Source: Doryteuthis pealeii (Eukaryota; Mollusca; Cephalopoda; Myopsida; Loliginidae). Taken from it: a DNA stretch of 64,000 nucleotides. Positions 47,255-58,686 of the stretch are shown here, piece by piece (the first letter of the stretch is position 1; each line of letters opens with the position of its first letter). The DNA lies in the NCBI GenBank assembly GCA_023376005.1, contig CM042139.1, forward strand, positions 138,263,971 to 138,327,970, written 5' to 3'. The translations under genes were made by a program, and so were the position numbers. The notes beneath the pieces were generated by a model. The model made no database searches, was not told the DNA's origin, and worked only from the letters and a program-made list of their open reading frames with translations.

Positions 47255-47945
47255 ATATTATATCTGGAACATGGACAGTTTTGATATACTAGTACATCAA
47301 AATAAAGGTTCGCGCTTACAATAAATTACTGCGCAAAATAGTACTGAGAAATGAGATCTGAGTAGACGTTTCGCATGATGTTTTTCAACTGCATTAAAAA
47401 GCAGTAAACAAAATGTCTTGGAGCAGTTTATTTTCTACAAAAAAGGCAAGATAGGTTAGTCCACAACACTCTGCTACTCATGTCCTGAGTTAGTGGGGAC
47501 TGGCATCAAACCCGGAATCATGCGATTTGGTGGTGGAGTTTTTAATAGTCTCTTTCTATTAGAGTATCTATTCTCTTAGAATGTCTGGTTTTCCTTTTCC
47601 CTTTCTACGGCAATCGAATTTCTCAGTAACTGGCAAAAATCCTGCAGTGGGGAGGTTAATGGTTAATGGCAAAGTTTCTCTAGACTACAGAAAAAACCTT
47701 CCTTGGATATTATATATCTTCACTAGCCAAACTATTCAAATTACCAAGGATGACAAATGTATATAAAAATACTCATAACCTAGAGATTTAGAGTTCCATC
47801 GGCAATACATTTTATTTTACCCTTCCTTCAATAAAATGAAATGAAAATGATTGAATCCGGTATAATTCTGAGAAATATGGACAAAACAATTAAACTGCTG
47901 CGACCCAAACGAAATGATGCATGAAATAAAACGTAGAGTGGAATC
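47255..47945. other. Spacer, no feature recognised
   Basis: No supported feature. Confidence 0.45.
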
Positions 47946-47949
47946 ATTA

Positions 47950-48280
47950 TATGATAGATAGATTTTAAAGGCATTTCAATTTGCCTGGGGTTATTTTATG
48001 CCTCAAATTTATAGAATGGCCTTTATTGTACGTTCATAGTTACGTTTTTGTGTAGTAGTTGCATAAGAGGTTATATTTTGCATACAGTTGAAACGAATAC
48101 GGATATCTTTTAAAAATATATCTTTGACCTATAAGGGAAACCCAAATAAGTACTACCATTCTATATCACTGTGAACCTGGAATTAATGGCAATGAAGAGG
48201 TACTGCACACCCTCAAGATCTATATATCTGAAGCCTCATCATCAGATGCAGTATAGTGGCATGCTCAGAACACCTTTTTT
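47950..48280 (+). repeat. SINE-B copy
   Basis: Body start gattttaaaggcatttcaat, gttattttatgcctcaaat; 3' module aagtactaccattctatatc, aatggcaatgaagaggtact, cctcatcatcagatgcagta. Confidence 0.7.
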
Positions 48281-48371
48281 GTGGGGGAGGTTTTAATCTA
48301 CAGGAGGGGATACAGTATGCTAAACCGAGAATAAACCGAGATGGATAGGTGCAATAAACACACATACACAC

Positions 48372-48374
<3 letters not shown>

Positions 48375-48416
<42 letters not shown>

Positions 48417-48421
48417 ATATA

Positions 48422-48497
<76 letters not shown>
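48375..48497. repeat. (TA)n-(CA)n-(TA)n compound microsatellite
   Basis: TA, CA and TA blocks in series. Confidence 0.95.
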
Positions 48498-48498
<1 letters not shown>

Positions 48499-48760
48499 AG
48501 TGTATTTAGGCAGTACTTTCTCTTTTAAACATGTTTGGTTGAACTCGAGTGACAATTCCTGTCGAACGAGTTTCTGTTCAATCCTTTCAAGGTGTCTGGT
48601 CATCGTTTTGGGTGTCAGGGTGGAACTGGTGTAGGAATCCCCCAAAGGTGTCTCTACGAGGGCTTTCGGCATGTCGGTCTGCCATCTTCAGCTTGGAAAC
48701 TGATTGTAAGTTTTGTGGTGTCTCGTTTTTAAAGAAAATATATATCCAGCGGATTTAACC

Positions 48761-48819
48761 CTGAAGATCCTTATGGTGAACCTCGAGTAGGTTATTACTG
48801 TGTACCATTATTATAATAT

Positions 48820-48862
<43 letters not shown>
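48761..48862 (+). other. Hammerhead-core-like motif leading into (TA)n
   Basis: CTGAAGA at 48761, one T, a short cc...gg hairpin, then tgaac in place of GAAAC. It is degenerate. It is followed by (TA)n at 48819-48862. Confidence 0.35.
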
Positions 48863-48864
<2 letters not shown>

Positions 48865-48866
<2 letters not shown>

Positions 48867-49310
48867 TATTTTCATTTTTTGTTCATTATCCTAAACCGAA
48901 TATATAGATCATTTTTCTTTTTAACATTGTTAATAGATTTTTTAATCCGACTATATTTTGGAATCCATTTAGTTTTAGTATGTATTCCTCTTTTGCACTT
49001 CCCGCCGTATTCATCCGCATTTTTATTCATTAATTTTTATTTTGTTAAATGCCATAAAATTATTACTTTACTACAGTGTACGTACGCATTTCATATGTTT
49101 TAAATACACAAAATTAGTAAACACTCTCAACCATTGGAATATGGCAACTTTTTAATTGTTCGAATTTCAATTAAGATTACTTAATTCTGTTAAAATTATT
49201 GGGGGTCTTTCGTTTGAGTGCATATATTCCTGAATTAAATATATGCTTTTTAAAATCGTAACCCGGAAATATAGATACATTTTTATTATTGTATTGGGCA
49301 TTTTAATCCA
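48865..49310. other. AT-rich spacer
   Basis: No supported feature. Confidence 0.45.

Positions 49311-49314
<4 letters not shown>

Positions 49315-49389
<75 letters not shown>
49315..49389. repeat. (TA)n microsatellite
   Basis: About 75 bp of TA. Confidence 0.95.
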
Positions 49390-49392
<3 letters not shown>

Positions 49393-49499
49393 ATTTATAT
49401 TTATTATATACATTCCTTGTGGATGTAGATGTGGATGTCCATGTATATGTCTACTTATCAAGCCATGTTTCGGTAGGTGTGTGTATTGTAAGTGTCTGT

Positions 49500-49534
49500 A
49501 TGTATATATATATATATTTTTTTGTATATATATA

Positions 49535-49590
<56 letters not shown>

Positions 49591-49623
49591 ATGTGTGTGT
49601 ATATATATACATGTGTATGTATG
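49500..49623. repeat. (TA)n-(TG)n microsatellite
   Basis: TA with short breaks, then TG/TATG repeats. Confidence 0.9.
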
Positions 49624-49629
49624 TGCGGG

Positions 49630-50380
49630 GTGGTAATAAGACATATTTGCACCAATTTTCAAATGGAAAATACTGAGCATGAAGAAATGCTTAGCTACAG
49701 TATTAATTTCAAACTTAGTCATATTCTTTAGATTCATGACACCAGCGGAAAATAATAAGAATAGAAACATAGGGAAAAGCCAGTAAGTACTAACCCCCAC
49801 GCAGATCGAAATGGAAACAGGATTGTTTATGAAATGTAAACACTATAAAGACTAAATGGATGAATATAATATTATTTCTTCAAAGAACTATGATTCCTCA
49901 AATGGCCAAAAGAGAAGATGGCCCACTCCTCTAACATGAAATGACAGACCAACTGAAAACTTTATTTGAATTTTGATTTTGCTTTCATCTGTATCTGTTT
50001 TAGTTTTATTTGGTTATTTTAATGTATTTTTATGTTTCAACTTCCAAGCTGAACTGTGCGCCATCCCTATCCCAGTCCCTCTCGCCTCATTCAAAATTCC
50101 TAGCCCCACCCTTCCTACCCTCCCAAACTGAGACGCCTTTTCCCAAACAATTTAGAAAATTAAACGCCTGTATTCTCGAGAATTGTTTCAGTAATAACCA
50201 TTTCTAATGATGCTGCAGTGATGCAATAGATATTAATTTTTACAATGAATAAAATCTGAATATTTTTCCTTCATATAGATATTTCTCTGTACGTCCACTC
50301 ACTATCACAAGGCACATCGAGCTATTACTACGGTTTACCTGAACCACAACGGTTAAATTACGCATGGAATGATCCTCATT
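49630..50380. other. Spacer, no feature recognised
   Basis: A C-rich patch at 50060-50130 is the only compositional change. Confidence 0.45.
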
Positions 50381-50385
50381 ACCAA

Positions 50386-50440
<55 letters not shown>
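50386..50440. repeat. (TA)n microsatellite
   Basis: TA run. Confidence 0.95.
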
Positions 50441-50441
<1 letters not shown>

Positions 50442-50444
50442 AGT

Positions 50445-50940
50445 GTCTAAGAAGCGGAGTTCGCATGACATGTAATCCGTGATTAGAAAGAGACGAAAGC
50501 AGAGATAATGATATGTAAAAAAAAAACGAGAAAAGAACCCCATTCCACTATCATTCCATTTAGTTTGCATTGAATTAATACCCCTACCGAGTGGTATCAG
50601 TAGCTTTCGAGTTGGATTCTACACCCGCTGACTTCTGATTGATATTAGCAGAGCTATATTTTGTCTGCAACTGTATCATATTTGCTGATCAGGCAGTCTA
50701 CACCGATCAAATCAAGCATCAATGGATTTTGAATATATTTCAAATCAATATACATTATAGTACGATAGATTGTCAGCACAAACAAATGTACCTAGCATAG
50801 AGGATTTGCAAAATACCTGGCTGGATTACTGATGACAGGTCCCCACGAAACATACATTATTGACTTGACTGTAGAGCAATGACTCATATATATGGTGATA
50901 TATATTGCTTCGTTCATATTGAGAGAAAGTAGTACTTTGC
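50445..50940. other. Spacer, no feature recognised
   Basis: A stretch at 50585-50650 (gagtggtatcagtagctttc) faintly recalls a tRNA-like head but lacks a B-box. Confidence 0.4.
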
Positions 50941-50944
50941 TATA

Positions 50945-50946
<2 letters not shown>

Positions 50947-51000
<54 letters not shown>
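50947..51000. repeat. (TA)n microsatellite
   Basis: TA run. Confidence 0.95.
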
Positions 51001-51003
<3 letters not shown>

Positions 51004-51109
51004 AGTGGGGAGTGTGTTTATAAACTACTACTTTAGCATTTTAATCTGTATCTAATCCTTATAAACAAGACATGTAATTACCAACCCCACAGCACAACCA
51101 GAATTCGTC

Positions 51110-51372
51110 ACAAGGTGAAAGTTCACGCGGATTTCATCATTTCTATTTCAGAATTAAGAGTTTTTTTTCTTCTCCTAAACTGGTTGCCATACCAAGGTTA
51201 AAGGACCCGGTCCGCCCTGTTATTTACCTATAGATGGGGTGAAAATAGTTAGATGTATACCTTTCTCTCGGGTATTAGACTTATATGAAATGTAAGTAGC
51301 CTCGTCTAGGATATGAACTCGAATTACCGAGTCCATTTCATACAACATTAACCATTACACCACTAATACATT
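51110..51372 (-). repeat. SINE-A copy, near full length
   Basis: Reverse complement with body ctcctaaactggttgccata, aaggttaaaggacccggtcc and head aggatatgaactcg, acattaaccattacaccact. Confidence 0.75.
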
Positions 51373-51374
51373 AC

Positions 51375-52960
51375 AAACTATATAGACTGCCATTAATAAG
51401 CCATCAAAATGTCACTAATTCTTCAGCTGATTGTCCCTCTTCTGAAACATGAAGTCCACAAACACAAGAATTCTATAGCCTAACGGAGGTGAGGTGAAGA
51501 AATCCAGTTTAGCCGTCACCATTTAGAGAAACGTTTCACACAATCCTCTCAGAGATAGAGTTCAAATGAATGACAAGAAGAATCCTTAGCGTTTGAGGAA
51601 GCTAAAGGTTACAATATACTTAGCTTTATCGACATCATACTTAAATCAAATGAGTAAATATTTTAAGACAGGTTTCCTTTGCTTAAGAATGTAGGCGCCG
51701 GAAACCTTACCCAGGTTTAACATGGAATCACTCAGAGACATGGTGCACATTCACAGTGTTGATGGAACTTTATTGTCAAGAAATGCAATATGTCCATTGT
51801 TGCATTAATGGATAAGCCCGATCATGACCAACTATGTGTCACTATTTTTCCTCTAAAAGATACAGATTTTTTTCGATTGGACTTATAGATCTAACAAAGC
51901 TGAATAATGTGTCAGCTGAAACGTTCTTTCAAAACTAAATATTCCAAGAAATGGTTCAATTATCCATAGAATTTCCAATACACATCAAGTATTGTCTTAG
52001 AGAACAGGCAATAAAGAAACTTCATTCAATATCTCACCCTAAGATTGAACCAGGATCATTAGTATCAATTTGATATTTTAATAATTAAACATATTTGTGG
52101 AATTGGTAGCATAATTAGTAGAATATTTTAATTAGTACTATAATCCCTAATAGAATTACTTATATAATTGATTACATAATTAGTAGTATAATTTGGAACA
52201 ATTTTGCTCTTGCTCATTTTCACATTCGTATTCACTCATATATTTCCATGTCAGTATTCTTCACTAGCGTGAAAACAGAAGAACCATAGGGATATCTGAA
52301 AAAATATGTAAATATTCACCTGATGTTTGACGTAATGTATTTCTCCTAACGCGTAATACCCACGTGGTGGCGAAATACAAAACTTACACACATGGATGAC
52401 CCCGAACATTCATTCTGACACAGGACATTACCCCACTGCCGGTTTGAAAATGTCTCATTTTAATGAACACGTTCTGTTCACGGAATAATCATCGTTATTC
52501 ATATTGAAGCTTAGGATTGCCTTTCTGCCTCTGTTAAGTCATAAACAAATGCCACTAATGTATTCAGAGAGACAAGCCCTTGAAATCCAGAATTTCAATA
52601 AAGCCTGCTATAAAAATGATAAGATCTATCCTTTTATAAACTGGAAACCATTATGCAAAATAGGAAGCACATTGAATCAATTGCTGGTAGGAATGAAATA
52701 AAACATTTAATCATGCCACCTGTCATGGTAAATGATATGCCTGGTCAGAAAACAGTAAATGAAATTAATCCCTTAGTTGTGCTTAATCTGAAAGATTATT
52801 TAATATCGTTAAGTTAGTTTTATTCAAATTTTTTAAATAGTGGTATTTTATCATTTTTTAAAAATTTTATCAAATGTGCTCCTATTTTCCGAATACAAAA
52901 ACAAATACGGAAACGTTAATACATGTGTACCTTCATTTGCTGAAAATGTCCAACAAGTTC
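51375..52960. other. Spacer, no supported gene
   Basis: AT-rich with short ORFs. A local run of variants of aattagtagtataat (52110-52200) looks like simple-sequence drift. Confidence 0.45.
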
Positions 52961-52962
52961 AC

Positions 52963-53275
<313 letters not shown>

Positions 53276-53276
53276 T

Positions 53277-53300
53277 TTTTATATATATATATATATATAT
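53277..53300. repeat. (TA)n microsatellite
   Basis: TA run abutting the fold-back element. Confidence 0.9.
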
Positions 53301-53307
53301 TAGTATC

Positions 53308-53869
53308 ATTTGGATTATTCGGTCTATTGTCCTCATCTTCATTGTTATCTGTACAACGTTTCGGCCGATGTCCCTTCCGGCCTTCTTCAGATATTGCTTG
53401 TCGGACTCGGGAACCTTCTTTTCGGACTCGGGAACCTTCAGTCCACGGGGTTATCCTGTTCTCATTCCGCCAACCATAGCCTAGTTGATAAAGGAGGTAG
53501 GTTAAGACAGTTCTACGTCACAGTTTTTCTCTAGATTGCAGGTTCAATCCTGGTCAGGGCACCAGTGACATAGAATGATAATTAAAACAGCTTAATACGT
53601 GTACACCAGTCATGGTTAGCGTAATGAGAACAGGACACCCCCGTGGACAGAATAAAGGGTTAGGTTCAAAGTTCTGTGATGGCTCTCCATTAAGACAAGA
53701 AGGTTCCCGATTGCGACAAGAAGGTTCCCGAGTCCGAAAAGAAGGTTCCCGAGTTCTAGAAAGTTCGCGATTCCGACAAGAAGTACCTGAATAAGGCCAA
53801 AGGGCACATCGGTCGAAACCTTGTGCAGATGACAATGAATATGAGGAGAATAGCCCGAATAATCCAAAT
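53308..53869. mobile_element. Fold-back element with tRNA-like core and 21-bp minisatellite
   Basis: The left arm (53308-53460: ttggattattcggtctattg, acgtttcggccgatg, cggactcgggaacc) and the right arm (53615-53869: ggttcccgagtccg, acatcggtcgaaacc, cccgaataatccaaat) are inverted repeats. The right arm holds about four units of a 21-bp repeat (gacaagaaggttcccga plus 4 nt, 53694-53789); the left arm holds about two. Between them, 53465-53600 has an A-box-like atagcctagttgataaagg and a strong B-box, gcaggttcaatcctgg. The left arm, read on the minus strand, carries a CTGAAGA-hairpin-GAAA motif. A degenerate sibling is at 19905. There is no coding capacity. Confidence 0.75.
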
Positions 53870-53874
53870 AACAC

Positions 53875-54470
53875 TAAATAGCAACCCCTTTTTTTCATTG
53901 TTTTGATTAGCAGTAATTTGAAATATATATATTAACCACTCTCTATACAGTTTAGTATCTCTAGAAGAATAGAACGAAAGATTAGAAGGTCAAGAGTGAG
54001 AATAACCCACTCTCTTTAATTATTACTATTCCAAAGCCAGAATTTTCACCACTACAAATAAATTGTCTTAAATTTTAATAGGTACAAGATTTTCATAAGT
54101 AAATTTAAGAATTAATCCAAATAAACTTATTTTGTAATAAAATCATGATTTGGGATGTTTTGGAATTAAAAACTGTACGGATTAGATGAAAAAGAAACGC
54201 AATGCAGAGATAAATATTACTAGGGACAACCGATCTATTTTGCGTGAAAAAGGTACACATGACGGGAAAAATTACAAAACGTATCTCAAAGTTACTTTAT
54301 TAAAAAAAATCTGTGTATCCTTTGAAAGAAATAAGATTACAGAAAACTCTAGTTTTTATATTAAAAAATTCCTATCATAGAATTTCTGAAATCATGTTTT
54401 ACATTAATGTTTACGTTGAATATCGAACGCTGAAAAAAGAGGATGTAATAATTACCATTAGAATTTCATC
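53875..54470. other. AT-rich spacer
   Basis: No supported feature; ends at the RTE 3' end. Confidence 0.45.
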
Positions 54471-54474
54471 ATCA

Positions 54475-56340
54475 TCATGTCGCGCACGCAGCACGGGCAT
54501 CCATGACAATCCTTCGCCAACCCTCCCTATCATTCATTACACCTGGAAGCTCCTCTGCGGAGCAGCCAGCATCTTCACATAACTGGTCAATGTATGTCCT
54601 TGCTGGGCGCCCCACACTTGCATGTCCATGTGTTGGCTTCCACAGGAGAACGTCGCTTATGAGTTCATCCCTGCTTCTCCAGCAGTGTCTTGCATGCCTT
54701 GTCCGTCTCACTCGGATAGTTTGTGAGATGGGGGGCAGGTGACCGTACAGCTGTTTCCTTGTGGGGTGCTGTTTCCACGACTTATTCAAGACTGCTCGCA
54801 GCATTCTTGTGCAGCTCCCATCTAGCTTATTCTCAAGACGCTTCGTCAGGGTCCAGGTGGTGCAGCCATACAGCAGCACCGACACAACCACAGCCTGGAA
54901 AACTGTCGCTTCAGCTTGCCAGGAGATCGGACCTCCATATGACTGATAATCTATTTGTGGCCGCCCATGCCTTTGCTATTCGTGTATTAACATCGCTCCT
55001 TGTGGAGGAGATATTACCACCTAGGTATGTGAATTGTTCTACTGGTTAAGAGGCTTGCCGTCGAGTGTGGAGATGTCTCCTTTATTTTTGAAATTCATGA
55101 ACTCTGTTTTTACCGGAGTTCACATAGAGGCCTATATTCTTTGCTGCCTCCTCCAAGCTATGTAGCAGTGATTCAGCCTTTGCCGGTGTATCTGCAAGAA
55201 GTGCAAGGTCATCAGCATAGTCCGCATCTGTGATTGTTTGTGCGGGATATCGCCTGCTTCTTGCCTTTTTTAGTGTGAAACCTTTTTCTTTTATGGTATC
55301 TAATGATGTTCGGAGTACGTAGTCTAGACATATTATACATATATATGGTGCCAGTGTGTCCCCTTGAAGGACTCCAGCGGCGATGTCAAAGAAATCTGTG
55401 TCGCCATCAGGTGAGCGTACCATCGCTTTAGTGTCTTTGTATAGCATCATTATAGCTGAGACCGTTTCATTGGGGAGGCCATATGCTAATAGTATTTGTT
55501 CCATTTTTCCTCTATGTATGGAATCGAATGCCTTGGAGAAATCTACGAAATAATAACGTTGCCTCTAGATTCTTTGCTCGTACCCCTTCTATGATCCGTC
55601 GAATAGTCAGGATCTGAGAGGTTGTGGATCGATTTCTGCGGAATCCATTTTGGTTTCTCCTAAGGATTTTTTCTATTTCGGGCCGGATGCGGATTAAGTA
55701 GAAGGGCATTATATATCTTGGCTGCAATAGCAGTGAGAGTTATGCCTCTGTAATTTTTAGCGATTCCGAGATCCCCTTTTTAGGGAATGGGAGGATGCAG
55801 CCTTTCGTCCATTTATCTATTCTATTTTGTCTATATACTGCATTGCATAGCCTAAGCAGTATGTCATTGAACTTTCCTATCTTCCACACCTCCGGGGGTA
55901 TTTCGTCGAGTCCTGCTGCTTTTCTACCTTTTAGCTTCTTTAAAGCTTGGTTAATTTCATCTATTGTGAAATCTCCCAGCTTGATATCTAGTTGTTTATC
56001 TACAATCTTTTGGATATTACTTTCTATGATTTCTGGGGGGTTTCCTAGCAGTTTCTGGAAGTGGTCCTTCCATTTTTTTAGTCTATCTTCTTGGTTGGTT
56101 GCCTTTAATTTTGATTTAGAGGTGCTTTTTCTACCACTAATTTCGTTTACTGTTTGCCAGGCTAATCGCGACTGTCTGTCTTCTACCGATTGTCTGATAT
56201 TATTTATTTGTGCCTGTATGTACTCTATTTGTTCCCTTTTGTATGTTCTGTTTAAGGCTACCTGGGCTTTCTTAAGGTTGTACAGGTTGGTGCTAGTTGG
56301 GTTTGTTTTATTAATTTGGGCTGTTTCTTTGATATTAAAA
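54475..56340 (-). pseudogene. RTE-type LINE, 5'-truncated reverse transcriptase
   Basis: Read on the minus strand, the fragment gives an almost continuous reverse transcriptase broken by a few frameshifts. In order: a linker with ISGRKSTSKSKLKATN, then KAAGLDEIPPEVWK, GDLGIAKNYRGITL, FRRNRSTTSQILTIRRIIEG, GVLQGDTLAP, the catalytic YADDLALLAD and NSGKN. The C-terminal part has LLYGCTTWTLTKRLE, a WRSRDELISDVLLWKPTHG segment, GRPARTYIDQLCEDAGC and NDREGWRRIVMDA, which I recognise as RTE-clade style. In the family this enzyme copies the element RNA at the nick made by an N-terminal endonuclease; that domain is absent here. Frame breaks lie near 55530, 55740 and 54900-55070. The 3' end is a short gatgatgatga tail. 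The element is inactive, with the 5' edge at an inverted repeat. Confidence 0.88.
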
Positions 56341-56382
56341 GAGAAATAATATCAAAGAAACAGCCCAAATTAATAATATCAA
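56308..56382. repeat. Inverted repeat at the 5' edge of the RTE fragment
   Basis: attaatttgggctgtttctt (56311) pairs with aagaaacagcccaaattaat (ends about 56375). The loop is about 10 nt. The left arm belongs to the LINE; the right arm is its immediate inverted copy. Confidence 0.85.
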
Positions 56383-56384
56383 AG

Positions 56385-56955
56385 ATTAGAATTTATAAAA
56401 TCAAAATATAAAGAAATCTACCTGAAATCAGGTAATTGTTCAATTTTAATGAAATGTTCGCTACTTATGAAGTTATCAATTATTTAAAAAAATAGGTTTT
56501 GTGATAAATATTATAAGAATTATTTTTTTTATTTTGTCCGTAGACACCCGCAAAATATTTCTTTTAGATTCCTCTTAAGATTGATCCCTTAATAATTTGA
56601 ATGAGTTGAGTTATTTAACGGCCCTAATATACATTTTTCTAACAATCGACCTAAAGTCGAAAATTTAAATTTAAATTTTAAAAAATATAAATAAGGAAAA
56701 TTAATTCATACAGTTTAGCTATCTATATTATTAAAATATATTTCTAAATTTTGAAATGGGTAAAAGAAAATCAAAATGTTGAAAAAAATGTTTGAATAAT
56801 TTTTATTAATTTTAGAATTTTCAGATTTCATCACATCATTTAAAAAACCCTTTTTAACTTATATACATCCAAAACCCGAGATATATTATTATTTCAATAA
56901 AAAATATAGTTTTCCCAATTCACAACGGCCTAATACAACGTCAGGTTTTTTCTAG
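56385..56955. other. AT-rich spacer
   Basis: No supported feature. Confidence 0.5.
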
Positions 56956-56959
56956 TATA

Positions 56960-57330
56960 TATATATCATCATCATCATCCTCATCATGTCGCGCAAGTAG
57001 CATGGATATCCATGACAATCCCTTGCCAACATTCCCTATCATTTATTGCCCCTGTTAGTTCTTCTGCGCAGCAGCCAGCATCTTCATGTGTTGGCTTCCA
57101 CAGGAAAACGTCGCTTATGAGCTCGTCCTTGCTTCTCCAGCGGTGTCCTGCATGCCTGGTCCGTCTTATTCGGAGGATTTCTGAGATGGGGGACAGGAGG
57201 CCATACAGCTGCTTCCTTGTGGGGTGCTGTTTCCATGACTTGTTCAAGACTGCTCACAGCATTCTTAAGCAGCTCCCATCTAGCTTATTCTCAAGACGCT
57301 TCGTTAGGGTCCAAGTGGTGCAACCAAAGA
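56960..57330 (-). pseudogene. RTE-type LINE 3' fragment, second copy
   Basis: The minus strand encodes NKSWKQHPTRKQLYGL, RRTRHAGHRWRSKDELISDV and WKPTHEDAGC, close to the C-terminus of the previous copy. It lacks the GRPARTYIDQ stretch, an internal deletion joining PTH to EDAGC. It ends in a catcatcatcat tail at 56966 and is cut at its 5' side near 57328, where a hammerhead-like motif begins. Confidence 0.82.
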
Positions 57331-57397
57331 TTTGGCTGATGATGTCCGTATAAATCGGACGAAATATTTCAACTCTTAGATTTATATATATATATAT
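57329..57397 (+). ncRNA. Hammerhead-like motif ending in (TA)n
   Basis: ctgatga (57336-57342), one T, stem II gtccg...cggac, GAAA (57361) and then atttc, with possible stem I pairing of aaagattt (about 57326) with aactctta (57371) at 6 of 8 positions. Two g bases before the core and the extra T are departures from the consensus. (TA)n begins at about 57383. Confidence 0.45.
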
Positions 57398-57842
57398 TTA
57401 TAAGATTTGTTCAGAAAGTATCGAGAAGCTCTATTTAGTCAGACAGAAATAAACACTGTAATTTTCTTCAAAGTATTCCCATTGACATCCAGCAAAATAA
57501 TCTTCTGAAACTCATGATTAATGTACTCCACGTCATCAAATATGTTATACTAAGAATAAATTTTTTCCATGCACCATCTGAAAACCAGACCTATTTATCA
57601 AACGATAAGTGATTTCCACTGTTTTACCGTTATTTTCATTCTACTCTACACTAACTGCTAAAAATGACAGGATATGCCTATCCATTATATAACACAAACA
57701 ATATCAGTCAATTCAGAAAGCAGATACTCGACACATGAAATATTTTTTGATTAAAATTTATAATAACAATAGAAAAGAATGATCATAGATCGTGAATGAT
57801 CTTTCTCTTTTTCTTGGCAAATTGTGCAATAGACTGATATGT
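57398..57842. repeat. 445-bp direct repeat, copy 1
   Basis: gatttgttcagaaagtatcg through attgtgcaatagactgatat is repeated almost unchanged at 63541-64000. A minus-strand frame (DDVEYINHEFQKI, LLDVNGNTLKK) is open for about 40 codons, but I cannot place it in a family; it may be a transposon end. Confidence 0.9.
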
Positions 57843-57857
57843 TTATTTTATAGAATT

Positions 57858-58284
57858 ATTGCAGTTAATATCAAAATCGCTAAATGTGTCTTTTTATTTT
57901 CAATTTCATGCAAATATTTAAATATATATATATACTTTAGTTTGAATAAAAAAATAATTTAACATCAAAATTTTAGAAAACGTTCAATTTGTTATAGATT
58001 GCAAAGAGCCCGAAAAAAATATTGAAGAACTAGAATAGCCACTAAGATATATATATAGAGAGAGGTTCTTCATTGAAAAAATTGCAGTTAGTATCAAAAT
58101 TCCTAAATGTTTTGTTTTTTTCAATTTCATGCAAATATTTTTTAAAAATATATATACTTAGTTTGAGTAAAAAAATAATTTTAGCATCAAAATTTTAGAA
58201 ATAGTACAATTTGTTATAGATTCCAAAGAGCCATATAAATATTGATGACATAGAATAGCCACTAAGATATATATAGAATAGAGC

Positions 58285-58300
<16 letters not shown>
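57858..58300. repeat. Tandem duplication, unit about 223 bp
   Basis: attgcagttaatatcaaaat at 57858 and attgcagttagtatcaaaat at 58081 start two diverged units. Both contain atttcatgcaaatattt, tcaaaattttagaaa and gaatagccactaagatat. Confidence 0.88.

Positions 58301-58325
<25 letters not shown>
58288..58325. repeat. (TA)n microsatellite
   Basis: TA run at the end of the second 223-bp unit. Confidence 0.9.
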
Positions 58326-58327
<2 letters not shown>

Positions 58328-58561
58328 CGCCTGTACGATACTCAAGTCAAGCACTTAGTTTGAGAATCTCATAGGTGAGAAAGTATCAGTGACCAAACTT
58401 CATGTCCATGCTACACTTAAGTGGTTCCCGAAATTAATAAGAGAATGTATGGTAACATAGGGTTTCAAAAATGCAAAAATAAAGAGAAAACAGTCATACC
58501 CGGAAATTTAATTCCGATTGGTGGTATCATTTTGTGTGTGAATAAAGCTTTCGTCAACTAT

Positions 58562-58562
<1 letters not shown>

Positions 58563-58598
<36 letters not shown>

Positions 58599-58666
58599 TA
58601 TATGTGTGTGCGTGTGTATGTGTGTGTGTGTGTGTGTGTGTCTGTGTGTCTGTGTGTGTGTGTGTG
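58563..58666. repeat. (TA)n-(TG)n microsatellite
   Basis: TA then TG with tctg breaks. Confidence 0.95.
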
Positions 58667-58686
58667 AGTAGGTGGGTACACGAATA

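Noticed and set aside
48298..49800. Long ORFs rich in alternating Y/I, H/T or C/V residues (also near 12.5, 34.2, 53.0 and 58.5 kb)
   Set aside because: They are translations of (TA)n, (CA)n and (TG)n microsatellites and exist in several frames on both strands; not genes.
53359..53390. Functional hammerhead on the minus strand
   Set aside because: CTGAAGA, stem II and GAAAC are present, but no complementary stem I flanks were found; kept only as a core-like motif.
53465..53600. Possible tRNA gene (good B-box)
   Set aside because: No acceptor stem pairing or anticodon arm can be drawn; it sits inside a fold-back element, so a SINE-like core is more likely.
55795..56349. 184-codon + strand ORF, the longest in the window
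   Set aside because: It is antisense to the RTE reverse transcriptase read on the minus strand, which has the recognisable motifs.
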